This document shows positions 27,010 through 38,578 of a DNA stretch of 64,000 nt, piece after piece (the first letter of the stretch is position 1; each line of letters starts with the position of its first letter). Source of the DNA: Heracleum sosnowskyi. Taxonomy: Eukaryota > Streptophyta > Magnoliopsida > Apiales > Apiaceae. The DNA is taken from positions 1,550,001 through 1,614,000 of the forward strand of contig JAUIZM010000025.1 of NCBI GenBank assembly GCA_030848705.1, read 5' to 3'. The position numbers were made by a program, and so were the translations under genes. The notes under the pieces were generated by a model that ran no database searches, was not told the origin of the DNA, and saw only the letters and a program-made list of their open reading frames with translations.

Positions 27010-27699
27010 GGCACAGACAGCCCCAAATGAACTTTTCTGCAATTCTATAAACCCATAGGGTGACACTACGAGAAAATATCCACAAACCGACCCGCTTCAA
27101 TTTTTCTCCATTTTCCTTGTATAGCTCCCTTTAGAAGTAAACGTAATCGGGCGTCTCCTGGTATCTGCTCCAATTCAGGCACGGACAACCGCAAATGAAG
27201 TTTTCTGCAACTCTATAAACCCATAGGGTCAAACTACGAGAAAATATCTACAAAACGGCCCGCTTCAATTTTTCCCCATTTTCCTTGTATAGCTCCCTTT
27301 AGAGGTAAACGTAATCGGGCGTCTCCTGGTATCTGCTCCGATTCAGATACGGACAGCCCTAAATGAACTTTTCTGCAATTCTATAAACCCATAGGGTCAC
27401 ACTAAGAGAAAATATCCACAAACCGGCCCGCTTCAATTTTTCTCCATTTTCCTTGTATAGCTCCCTTTAGAAGTAAACGTAATCGGGCGTCTCCTAGTAT
27501 CTGCTCCGATTCAGGCACGGACAACCGCAAATGAAGTTTTCTACAACTCTATAAACCCATAGGGTCAAACTACGAGAAAATATCTACAAAACGGCCCGCG
27601 TCAATTTTTCCCCATTTTCCTTGTATAGCTCCCTTTAGAGGTAAACGTAATCGGGCGTCTCCTGGTATCTGCTCCGATTCAGGCACGGACAGCCGCAAA
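27010..27699 (+). repeat. Linking stretch of about 4 monomers
   Basis: These are type A and B monomers between HOR families. They share rare variants with the 23.3-23.6 kb region: GACAGCCCTAAATG near 27353 and 23495, and CACTAAGAGAAAAT near 27400 and 23540, at an offset of about 3860 bp (23 monomers). This shows exchange across a longer distance than the local HOR. Confidence 0.7.
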
Positions 27700-30600
27700 T
27701 GAACTTTTCTGCAATTCTATAAACCCATTGGGTCAAACTACGAGAAAATATCCACAAAACGGCCCGGTTTAATTTTTCGCCATTTTCCTTGTATAGCTCC
27801 CTTTAGAGGTAAACGTAATCGGGCGTCTCTTAGTATCTGCTCCGATTCAGGCACAGACAGCCCCAAATGAACTTTTCTGCAATTCTATAAACCCATTGGG
27901 TCAAACTACGAGAAAATATCCACAAAATGACCCGGTTCAATTTTTCTCCATTTTCCTTGAATAGCTCCCTTTAGAAGTAAACGTAATCGAGCGTCTCCAG
28001 GTATTTGCTCCGATTCAGGCACGGACAGCCGCAAATGAAGTTTTCTGCTACTCTATAAACCCATAGGGTCAAACTACGAGAAAATATCTACAAAACGGCC
28101 CGCTTCAATTTTCCCCCATTTTCCTTGTATAGCTCCCTTTAGAGGTAAACGTAATCGGGCGTCTCCTGGAATCTGCTCCGATTCAGGCACGGACAGCCCC
28201 AAATGAACTTTTCTGCAATTCTATAAACCCATAGGGTGACACTACGAGAAAATATCCACAAACCGGCCTGCTTCAATTTTTCTCCATTTTCCTTGTATAG
28301 CTCCCTTTAAAGGTAAACGTAATCGGGCGTCTCCTGGTATCTGCTCCGATTCAGGCACAGACAGCCCCAAATGAACTTTTCTGCAACTCTATAAACCCAT
28401 AGGGTCAAACTACGAGAAAATATCTACAAAACGGCCCGCTTCAATTTTCCCCATTTTCCTTGTATAGCTCCCATTAGAGGTAAACGTAATCGGGCGTCTC
28501 CTGGTATCTGCTCCGATTCAGGCACGTACAACCCCAAATGAACTTTTCTGCAATTCTATAAACCCATTGGGTCACACTACGAGAAAATATCCACAAACCG
28601 GCCCGCTTCAATTTTTCTCCATTTTCCTTGTATAGCTCCCTTTAGAAGTAAACGTAATCGGGCGTCTCCTAGTATCTGCTCGGATTCAGGGACGGACAGC
28701 CGCAAATGAAGTTTTCTGCAACTCTATAAACCCATAGGACCAACTATGAGAAAATATCTACAAAGCGGCCCGCTTCAATTTTCCCCATTTTCCTTGTATA
28801 GCTCCCTTTAGAGGTAAACGTAATCGGGCGTCTCCTGGTATCTGCTCCGATTCAGGCACGGACAGCCCCAAATGAACTTTTTTGCAATTCTATAAACCCA
28901 TAGGGTGACACTACGAGAAAATATCCACAAACCGGCCCGCTTCAATTTTTCTCCATTTTCCTTGTATAGCTCCCTTTAGAAGTAAACGAAATCGGGCGTC
29001 TCCTAGTATCTGCTCCGATTCAGGCACGGACAGCCGCAAATGAAGTTTTCTGCAACTCTATAAACCCATAGGGTCAAACTACGAGAAAATATCTACAAAA
29101 CGGCCCGCGTCAATTTTTCCCCATTTTCCTTGTATAGCTCCTTTTAGAGGTAAACATAATCGGGCGTCTCCTGGTATCTGCTCCGATTCAGGCACAGACA
29201 GCCCCAAATGAACTTTTCTGCAATTCTATAAACCCATAGGGTCACACTACGAGAAAATATCCACAAACCGGCCCGCTTCAATTTTTCTCCATTTTCCTTG
29301 TATAGCTCCCTTTAGAAGTAAACGTAATCGGGCGTCTCCTGGTATCTGCTCCAATTCAGGCACGGACAGCCGCAAATGAAGTTTTCTGCAACTCTATAAA
29401 CCCATAGGGTCAAACTACGAGAAAATATCTACAAAACGGCCTGCTTCAATTTTTCCCCATTTTCCTTGTATAGCTCCCTTTAGAGGTAAACGTAATCGGG
29501 CGTCTCCTGGTATCTGCTCCGATTCAGGCACAGACAGCCCCAAATGAACTTTTCTGCAACTCTATAAACCCATAGGGTCAAACTACGAGAAAATATCTAC
29601 AAAACGGCCCGCTTCAATTTTCCCCATTTTCCTTGTATAGCTCCCTTTAGAGGTAAACGTAATCGGGCGTCTCCTGGTATCTGCTCCGATTCAGGCACGT
29701 ACAACCCCAAATGAACTTTTCTGCAATTCTATAAACCCATAGGGTCACACTACGAGAAAATATCCACAAACCGGCCCGCTTCAATTTTTCTCCATTTTCC
29801 TTGTATAGCTCCCTTTAGAAGTAAACGTAATCGGGCGTCTCCTAGTATCTGCTCCGATTCAGGCACGGACAGCTGCAAATGAAGTTTTCTGCAACTCTAT
29901 AAACCCATAGGACCAACTATGAGAAAATATCTACAAAGCGGCCCGCTTCAATTTTCCCCATTTTCCTTGTATAGCTCCCTTTAGAGGTAAACGTAATCGG
30001 GCGTCTCCTGGTATCTGCTCCGATTCAGGCACGGACAGCCCCAAATGAACTTTTCTGCAATTCTATAAACCCATAGGGTGACACTACGAGAAAATATCCA
30101 CAAACCGGCCCGCTTCAATTTTTCTCCATTTTCCTTGTATAGCTCCCTTTAGAAGTAAACGTAATCGGGCGTCTCCTAGTATCTGCTCCGATTCAGGCAC
30201 GGACAGCCGCAAATGAAGTTTTCTGCAACTCTATAAACCCATAGGGTCAAACTACGAGAAAATATCTACAAAACGGCCCGCGTCAATTTTTCCCCATTTT
30301 CCTTGTATAGCTCCTTTTAGAGGTAAACATAATCGGGCGTCTCCTGGTATCTGCTCCGATTCAGGCACAGACAACCCCAAATGAACTTTTCTGCAATTCT
30401 ATAAACCCATAGGGTCACACTACGAGAAAATATCCACAAACCGGCCCGCTTCAATTTTTCTCCATTTTCCTTGTATAGCTCCCTTTAGAAGTAAACGTAA
30501 TCGGGCGTCTCCTGGTATCTGCTCCAATTCAGGCACGGACAGCCGCAAATGAAGTTTTCTGCAACTCTATAAACCCATAGGGTCAAACTACGAGAAAATA

Positions 30601-33600
30601 TCTACAAAACGGCCCGCTTCAATTTTTCCCCATTTTCCTTGTATAGCTCCCTTTAGAGGTAAACGTAATCGGGCGTCTCCTGGTATCTGCTCCGATTCAG
30701 GCACAGACAGCCCCAAATGAACTTTTCTGCAACTCTATAAACCCATAGGGTCAAACTACGAGAAAATATCTACAAAACGGCCCGCTTCAATTTTCCCCAT
30801 TTTCCTTGTATAGCTCCCTTTAGAGGTAAACGTAATCGGGCGTCTCCTGGTATCTGCTCCGATTCAGGCACGTACAACCCCAAATGAACTTTTCTGCAAT
30901 TCTATAAACCCATAGGGTCACACTACGAGAAAATATCCACAAACCGGCCCGCTTCAATTTTTCTCCATTTTCCTTGTATAGCTCCCTTTAGAAGTAAACG
31001 TAATCGGGCGTCTCCTAGTATCTGCTCCGATTCAGGCATGGACAGCCGCAAATGAAGTTTTCTGCAACTCTATAAACCCATAGGACCAACTATGAGAAAA
31101 TATCTACAAAGCGGCCCGCTTCAATTTTTCCCCATTTTCCTTGTATAGCTCCCTTTAGAGGTAAACGTAATCGGGCGTCTCCTGGTATCTGCTCCGATTC
31201 AGGCACGGACAGCCCAAATGAACTTTTCTGCAATTCTATAAACCCATAGGGTGACACTACGAGAAAATATCCACAAACCGGCCCGCTTCAATTTTTCTCC
31301 ATTTTCCTTGTATATCTCCCTTTAGAAGTAAACGTAATCGGGCGTCTCCTAGTATCTGCTCCGATTCAGGCACGGACAGCCGCAAATGAAGTTTTCTGCA
31401 ACTCTATAAACCCATAGGGTCAAACTACGAGAAAATATCTACAAAACGGCCCGCGTCAATTTTTCCCCATTTTCCTTGTATAGCTCCCTTTAGAGGTAAA
31501 CGTAATCGGGCGTCTCCTGGTATCTGCTCCGATTCAGGCACAGACAGCCCCAAATGAACTTTTCTGCAATTCTATAAACCCATTGGGTCAAACTACGAGA
31601 AAATATCCAAAAAATGACCCGGTTCAATTTTTCTCCATTTTCCTTGAATAGCTCCCTTTAGAAGTAAACGTAATCGAGTGTCTCCTGGTATCTGCTCCGA
31701 TTCAGGCACGGACAGCCGCAAATGAAGTTTTCTGCAATTCTATAAACCCATTGGGTCAAACTACGAGAAAATATCCACAAAACGGCCCGGTTTAATTTTT
31801 CGCCATTTTCCTTGTATAGCTCCCTTTAGAGGTAAACGTAATCGGGCGTCTCTTAGTATCTGCTCCGATTCAGGCACAGACAGCCCCAAATGAACTTTTC
31901 TGCAATTCTATAAACCCATAGGGTCAAACTACGAGAAAATATCTACAAAACGGCCTGCTTCAATTTTTCCCCATTTTCCTTGTATAGCTCCCTTTAGAGG
32001 TAAACGTAATCGGGCGTCTCCTGGTATCTGCTCCGATTCAGGCACCGACAGCCCCAAATGAACTTTTCTGCAACTCTATAAACCCATAGGGTCAAACTAC
32101 GAGAAAATATCTACAAAACGGCCCGCTTCAATTTTCCCCATTTTCCTTGTATAGCTCCCTTTAGAGGTAAACGTAATCGGGCGTCTCCTGGTATCTGCTC
32201 CGATTCAGGCACGTACAACCCCAAATGAACTTTTCTGCAATTCTATAAACCCATAGGGTCACACTACGAGAAAATATCCACAAACCGGCCCGCTTCAATT
32301 TTTCTCCATTTTCCTTGTATAGCTCCCTTTAGAAGTAAACGTAATCGGGCGTCTCCTAGTATCTGCTCCGATTCAGGCACGGACAGCTGCAAATGAAGTT
32401 TTCTGCAACTCTATAAACCCATAGGACCAACTATGAGAAAATATCTACAAAGCGGCCCGCTTCAATTTTCCCCATTTTCCTTGTATAGCTTCCTTTAGAG
32501 GTAAACGTAATCGGGCGTCTCCTGGTATCTGCTCCGATTCAGGCACGGACAGCCCCAAATGAACTTTTCTGCAATTCTATAAACCCATAGGGTGACACTA
32601 CGAGAAAATATCCACAAACCGGCCCGCTTCAATTTTTCTCCATTTTCCTTGTATAGCTCCCTTTAGAAGTAAACGTAATCGGGCGTCTCCTAGTATCTGC
32701 TCCGATTCAGGCACGGACAGCCGCAAATGAAGTTTTCTGCAACTCTATAAACCCATAGGGTCAAACTACGAGAAAATATCTACAAAACGGCCCGCGTCAA
32801 TTTTTCCCCATTTTCCTTGTATAGCTCCTTTTAGAGGTAAACATAATCGGGCGTCTCCTGGTATCTGCTCCGATTCAGGCACAGACAACCCCAAATGAAC
32901 TTTTCTGCAATTCTATAAACCCATAGGGTCACACTACGAGAAAATATCCACAAACCGGCCCGCTTCAATTTTTCTCCATTTTCCTTGTATAGCTCCCTTT
33001 AGAAGTAAACGTAATCGGGCGTCTCCTGGTATCTGCTCCAATTCAGGCACGGACAGCCGCAAATGAAGTTTTCTGCAACTCTATAAACCCATAGGGTCAA
33101 ACTACGAGAAAATATCTACAAAACGGCCCGCTTCAATTTTTCCCCATTTTCCTTGTATAGCTCCCTTTAGAGGTAAACGTAATCGGGCGTCTCCTGGTAT
33201 CTGCTCCGATTCAGGCACAGACAGCCCCAAATGAACTTTTCTGCAACTCTATAAACCCATAGGGTCAAACTACGAGAAAATATCTACAAAACGGCCCGCT
33301 TCAATTTTCCCCATTTTCCTTGTATAGCTCCCTTTAGAGGTAAACGTAATCGGGCGTCTCCTGGTATCTGCTCCGATTCAGGCACGTACAACCCCAAATG
33401 AACTTTTCTGCAATTCTATAAACCCATAGGGTCACACTACGAGAAAATATCCACAAACCGGCCCGCTTCAATTTTTCTCCATTTTCCTTGTATAGCTCCC
33501 TTTAGAAGTAAACGTAATCGGGCGTCTCCTAGTATCTGCTCCGATTCAGGCACGGACAGCCGCAAATGAAGTTTTCTGCAACTCTATAAACCCATAGGAC

Positions 33601-34236
33601 CAACTATGAGAAAATATCTACAAAGCGGCCCGCTTCAATTTTTCCCCATTTTCCTTGTATAGCTCCCTTTAGAGGTAAACGTAATCGGGCGTCTCCTGGT
33701 ATCTGCTCCGATTCAGGCACGGACAGCCCAAATGAACTTTTCTGCAATTCTATAAACCCATAGGGTGACACTACGAGAAAATATCCACAAACCGGCCCGC
33801 TTCAATTTTTCTCCATTTTCCTTGTATATCTCCCTTTAGAAGTAAACGTAATCGGGCGTCTCCTAGTATCTGCTCCGATTCAGGCACGGACAGCCGCAAA
33901 TGAAGTTTTCTGCAACTCTATAAACCCATAGGGTCAAACTACGAGAAAACATCTACAAAACGGCCCGCGTCAATTTTTCCCCATTTTCCTTGTATAGCTC
34001 CCTTTAGAGGTAAACGTAATCGGGCGTCTCCTGGTATCTGCTCCGATTCAGGCACAGACAGCCCCAAATGAACTTTTCTGCAATTCTATAAACCCATTGG
34101 GTCAAACTACGAGAAAATATCCAAAAAATGACCCGGTTCAATTTTTCTCCATTTTCCTTGAATAGCTCCCTTTAGAAGTAAACGTAATCGAGTGTCTCCT
34201 GGTATCTGCTCCGATTCAGGCACGGACAGCCGCAAA
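27700..34236 (+). repeat. 39-monomer HOR, 6537 bp (copy 1)
   Basis: Position x matches x+6537. Markers at this spacing are GCGTCTCCAGGTAT at 27991/34528, TTTTCTGCTACTC near 28040/34577, CTCCCATTAGAGG near 28470/35007, and TCTGCTCGGATTCAGGGACG near 28675/35212. The unit contains the 15-mer tandem duplication described separately. It appears to be a composite HOR built from a 15-mer doubled inside a longer block. Confidence 0.85.
29391..31904 (+). repeat. 15-monomer HOR, 2514 bp (copy 1)
   Basis: Position x matches x+2514. Shared markers are ACGGCCTGCTTC near 29436/31950, AGCTGCAAATG near 29871/32385, TAAACATAATCGG at 30324/32838, GACAGCCCAAATG (two bases missing) at 31211/33725, TTGTATATCTCCC near 31309/33823, and CCAAAAAATGACCC near 31609/34123. 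Both ends of the unit fall inside a type D or type B context. Confidence 0.88.
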
Positions 34237-34418
34237 TGAAGTTTTCTGCAATTCTATAAACCCATTGGGTCAAACTACGAGAAAATATCCACAAAACGGC
34301 CCGGTTTAATTTTTCGCCATTTTCCTTGTATAGCTCCCTTTAGAGGTAAACGTAATCGGGCGTCTCTTAGTATCTGCTCCGATTCAGGCACAGACAGCCC
34401 CAAATGAACTTTTCTGCA
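31905..34418 (+). repeat. 15-monomer HOR, 2514 bp (copy 2)
   Basis: This is the tandem copy of the 15-mer. The break near 31905 is a hybrid monomer: it starts GCAATTC (type A or C state) and continues ATAGGGTCAAAC with ACGGCCTGC (type B), whereas the corresponding place near 34418 continues into a type C copy. One private change is GAAAACATC near 33946 in place of GAAAATATC. Confidence 0.86.
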
Positions 34419-37200
34419 ATTCTATAAACCCATTGGGTCAAACTACGAGAAAATATCCACAAAATGACCCGGTTCAATTTTTCTCCATTTTCCTTGAATA
34501 GCTCCCTTTAGAAGTAAACGTAATCGAGCGTCTCCAGGTATCTGCTCCGATTCAGGCACGGACAGCCGCAAATGAAGTTTTCTGCTACTCTATAAACCCA
34601 TAGGGTCAAACTACGAGAAAATATCTACAAAACGGCCCGCTTCAATTTTCCCCCATTTTCCTTGTATAGCTCCCTTTAGAGGTAAACGTAATCGGGCGTC
34701 TCCTGGAATCTGCTCCGATTCAGGCACGGACAGCCCCAAATGAACTTTTCTACAATTCTATAAACCCATAGGGTGACACTACGAGAAAATATCCACAAAC
34801 CGGCCTGCTTCAATTTTTCTCCATTTTCCTTGTATAGCTCCCTTTAAAGGTAAACGTAATCGGGCGTCTCCTGGTATCTGCTCCGATTCAGGCACAGACA
34901 GCCCCAAATGAACTTTTCTGCAACTCTATAAACCCATAGGGTCAAACTACGAGAAAATATCTACAAAACGGCCCGCTTCAATTTTCCCCATTTTCCTTGT
35001 ATAGCTCCCATTAGAGGTAAACGTAATCGGGCGTCTCCTGGTATCTGCTCCGATTCAGGCACGTACAACCCCAAATGAACTTTTCTGCAATTCTATAAAC
35101 CCATAGGGTCACACTACGAGAAAATATCCACAAACCGGCCCGCTTCAATTTTTCTCCATTTTCCTTGTATAGCTCCCTTTAGAAGTAAACGTAATCGGGC
35201 GTCTCCTAGTATCTGCTCGGATTCAGGGACGGACAGCCGCAAATGAAGTTTTCTGCAACTCTATAAACCCATAGGACCAACTATGAGAAAATATCTACAA
35301 AGCGGCCCGCTTCAATTTTTCCCCATTTTCCTTGTATAACTCCCTTTAGAGGTAAACGTAATCGGGCGTCTCCTGGTATCTGCTCCGATTCAGGCACGGA
35401 CAGCCCCAAATGAACTTTTCTGCAATTCTATAAACCCATAGGGTGACACTACGAGAAAATATCCACAAATCGGCCCGCTTCAATTTTTCTCCATTTTCCT
35501 TGTATAGCTCCCTTTAGAAGTAAACGTAATCGGGCGTCTCCTAGTATCTGCTCCGATTCAGGCACGGACAGCCGCAAATGAAGTTTTCTGCAACTCTATA
35601 AACCCATAGGGTCAAACTACGAGAAAATATCTACAAAACGGCCCGCGTCAATTTTTCCCCATTTTCCCTGTATAGCTCCTTTTAGAGGTAAACGTAATCG
35701 GGCGTCTCCTGGTATCTGCTCCGATTCAGGCACAGACAACCCCAAATGAACTTTTCTGCAATTCTATAAACCCATAGGGTCACACTACGAGAAAATATCC
35801 ACAAACCGGCCCGCTTCAATTTTTCTCCATTTTCCTTGTATAGCTCCCTTTAGAAGTAAACGTAATCGGGCGTCTCCTGGTATCTGCTCCAATTCAGGCA
35901 CGGACAGCCGCAAATGAAGTTTTCTGCAACTCTATAAACCCATAGGGTTAAACTACGAGAAAATATCTACAAAACGGCCCGCTTCAATTTTTCCCCATTT
36001 TCCTTGTATAGCTCCCTTTAGAGGTAAACGTAATCGGGCGTCTCCTGGTATCTGCTCCGATTCAGGCACAGACAGCCCCAAATGAACTTTTCTGCAACTC
36101 TATAAACCCATAGGGTCAAACTACGAGAAAATATCTACAAAACGGCCCGCTTCAATTTTCCCCATTTTCCTTGTATAGCTCCCTTTAGAGGTAAACGTAA
36201 TCGGGCGTCTCCTGGTATCTGCTCCGATTCAGGCACGTACAACCCCAAATGAACTTTTCTGCAATTCTATAAACCCATAGGGTCACACTACGAGAAAATA
36301 TCCACAAACCGGCCCGCTTCAATTTTTCTCCATTTTCCTTGTATAGCTCCCTTTAGAAGTAAACGTAATCGGGCGTCTCCTAGTATCTGCTCCGATTCAG
36401 GCACGGACAGCCGCAAATGAAGTTTTCTGCAACTCTATAAACCCATAGGACCAACTACGAGAAAATATCTACAAAGCGGCCCGCTTCAATTTTTCCCCAT
36501 TTTCCTTGTATAGCTCCCTTTAGAGGTAAACGTAATCGGGCGTCTCCTGGTATCTGCTCCGATTCAGGCACGGACAGCCCAAATGAACTTTTCTGCAATT
36601 CTATAAACCCATAGGGTGACACTACGAGAAAATATCCACAAACCGGCCCGCTTCAATTTTTCTCCATTTTCCTTGTATATCTCCCTTTAGAAGTAAACGT
36701 AATCGGGCGTCTCCTAGTATCTGCTCCGATTCAGGCACGGACAGCCGCAAATGAAGTTTTCTGCAACTCTATAAACCCATAGGGTCAAACTACGAGAAAA
36801 TATCTACAAAACGGCCCGCGTCAATTTTTCCCCATTTTCCTTGTATAGCTCCTTTTAGAGGTAAACGTAATCGGGCGTCTCCTGGTATCTGCTCCGATTC
36901 AGGCACAGACAGCCCCAAATGAACTTTTCTGCAATTCTATAAACCCATAGGGTCACACTACGAGAAAATATCCACAAACCGGCCCGCTTCAATTTTTCTC
37001 CATTTTCCTTGTATAGCTCCCTTTAGAAGTAAACGTAATCGGGCGTCTCCTGGTATCTGCTCCAATTCAGGCACGGACAGCCGCAAATGAAGTTTTCTGC
37101 AACTCTATAAACCCATAGGGTCAAACTACGAGAAAATATCTACAAAACGGCCCGCTTCAATTTTTCCCCATTTTCCTTGTATAGCTCCCTTTAGAGGTAA
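34237..37200 (+). repeat. 39-monomer HOR, 6537 bp spacing (copy 2, partial)
   Basis: This repeats about the first 2.96 kb of the 39-mer. In-register similarity is lost near 37230, where GATTCAGATACGGAC begins a dimeric block. Private differences include CACAAATCGGCCC near 35464, TTGTATAACTCC near 35333 and ATAGGGTTAAAC near 35942. Confidence 0.78.
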
Positions 37201-37918
37201 ACGTAATCGGGCGTCTCCTGGTATCTGCTCCGATTCAGATACGGACAGCCCCAAATGAACTTTTCTGCAATTCTATAAACCCATAGGGTCACACTACGAG
37301 AAAATATCCACAAACCGGCCCGCTTCAATTTTTCTCCATTTTCCTTGTATAGCTCCCTTTAGAAGTAAACGTAATCGGGCGTCTCCTAGTATCTGCTCCG
37401 ATTCAGGCACGGACAACCGCAAATGAAGTTTTCTGCAACTCTATAAACCCATAGGGTCAAACTACGAGAAAATATCTACAAAACGGCCCGCTTCAATTTT
37501 TCCCCATTTTCCTTGTATAGCTCCCTTTAGAGGTAAACGTAATCGGGCGTCTCCTGGTATCTGCTCCGATTCAGATACGGACAGCCCCAAATGAACTTTT
37601 CTGCAATTCTATAAACCCATAGGGTCACACTACGAGAAAATATCCACAAACCGGCCCGCTTCAATTTTTCTCCATTTTCCTTGTATAGCTCCCTTTAGAA
37701 GTAAACGTAATCGGGCGTCTCCTAGTATCTGCTCCGATTCAGGCACGGACAACCGCAAATGAAGTTTTCTGCAACTCTATAAACCCATAGGGTCAAACTA
37801 CGAGAAAATATCTACAAAACGGCCCGCTTCAATTTTTCCCCATTTTCCTTGTATAGCTCCCTTTAGAGGTAAACGTAATCGGGCGTCTCCTGGTATCTGC
37901 TCCGATTCAGGCACGGAC

Positions 37919-38086
37919 AGCCCCAAATGAACTTTTCTGCAATTCTATAAACCCATAGGGTGACACTACGAGAAAATATCCACAAACCGGCCCGCTTCAA
38001 TTTTTCTCCATTTTCCTTGTATAGCTCCCTTTAGAAGTAAACGTAATCGGGCGTCTCCTGGTATCTGCTCCGATTCAGGCACGGAC
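37919..38086 (+). repeat. Type A monomer (exemplar, 168 bp)
   Basis: This copy is typical of type A. Diagnostic states are AGCCCCAAATGAAC, GCAATTCTAT, GGTGACACTAC or GGTCACACTAC, TATCCACAAACCGG, TTTTTCTCC and AGAAGTAAACG. It differs from type B at about eight or more sites. Types A and B alternate through most of the forward domain. Confidence 0.85.
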
Positions 38087-38254
38087 AGCCGCAAATGAAG
38101 TTTTCTGCAACTCTATAAACCCATAGGGTCAAACTACGAGAAAATATCTACAAAACGGCCCGCTTCAATTTTTCCCCATTTTCCTTGTATAGCTCCCTTT
38201 AGAGGTAAACGTAATCGGGCGTCTCCTGGTATCTGCTCCGATTCAGATACGGAC
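38087..38254 (+). repeat. Type B monomer (exemplar, 168 bp)
   Basis: Type B has AGCCGCAAATGAAG, GCAACTCTAT, GGTCAAACTAC, TATCTACAAAACGG, TTTTTCCCC and AGAGGTAAACG. The position after each monomer also differs: the stretch preceding the next unit reads TCCTGGTATCTG or TCCTAGTATCTG depending on type and HOR slot. Together with the preceding type A copy it forms the 336 bp AB dimer. Confidence 0.85.
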
Positions 38255-38578
38255 AGCCCCAAATGAACTTTTCTGCAATTCTATAAACCCATAGGGTCAC
38301 ACTACGAGAAAATATCCACAAACCGGCCCGCTTCAATTTTTCTCCATTTTCCTTGTATAGCTCCCTTTAGAAGTAAACGTAATCGGGCGTCTCCTAGTAT
38401 CTGCTCCGATTCAGGCACGGACAACCGCAAATGAAGTTTTCTGCAACTCTATAAACCCATAGGGTCAAACTACGAGAAAATATCTACAAAACGGCCCGCT
38501 TCAATTTTTCCCCATTTTCCTTGTATAGCTCCCTTTAGAGGTAAACGTAATCGGGCGTCTCCTGGTATCTGCTCCGAT

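Larger units (their letters stand above)
35390..38578 (+). repeat. 19-monomer HOR, 3189 bp (copy 1, approximate ends)
   Basis: Position x matches x+3189. Paired markers are CATTTTCCCTGTATAG near 35660/38849, ATAGGGTTAAAC at 35942/39131, GACAGCCCAAATG at 36576/39765, and TTGTATATCTCCC near 36673/39862. This HOR is distinct from the earlier 3190 bp one, with a different internal marker order. It overlaps the partial 39-mer copy and the dimer block. Confidence 0.8.
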
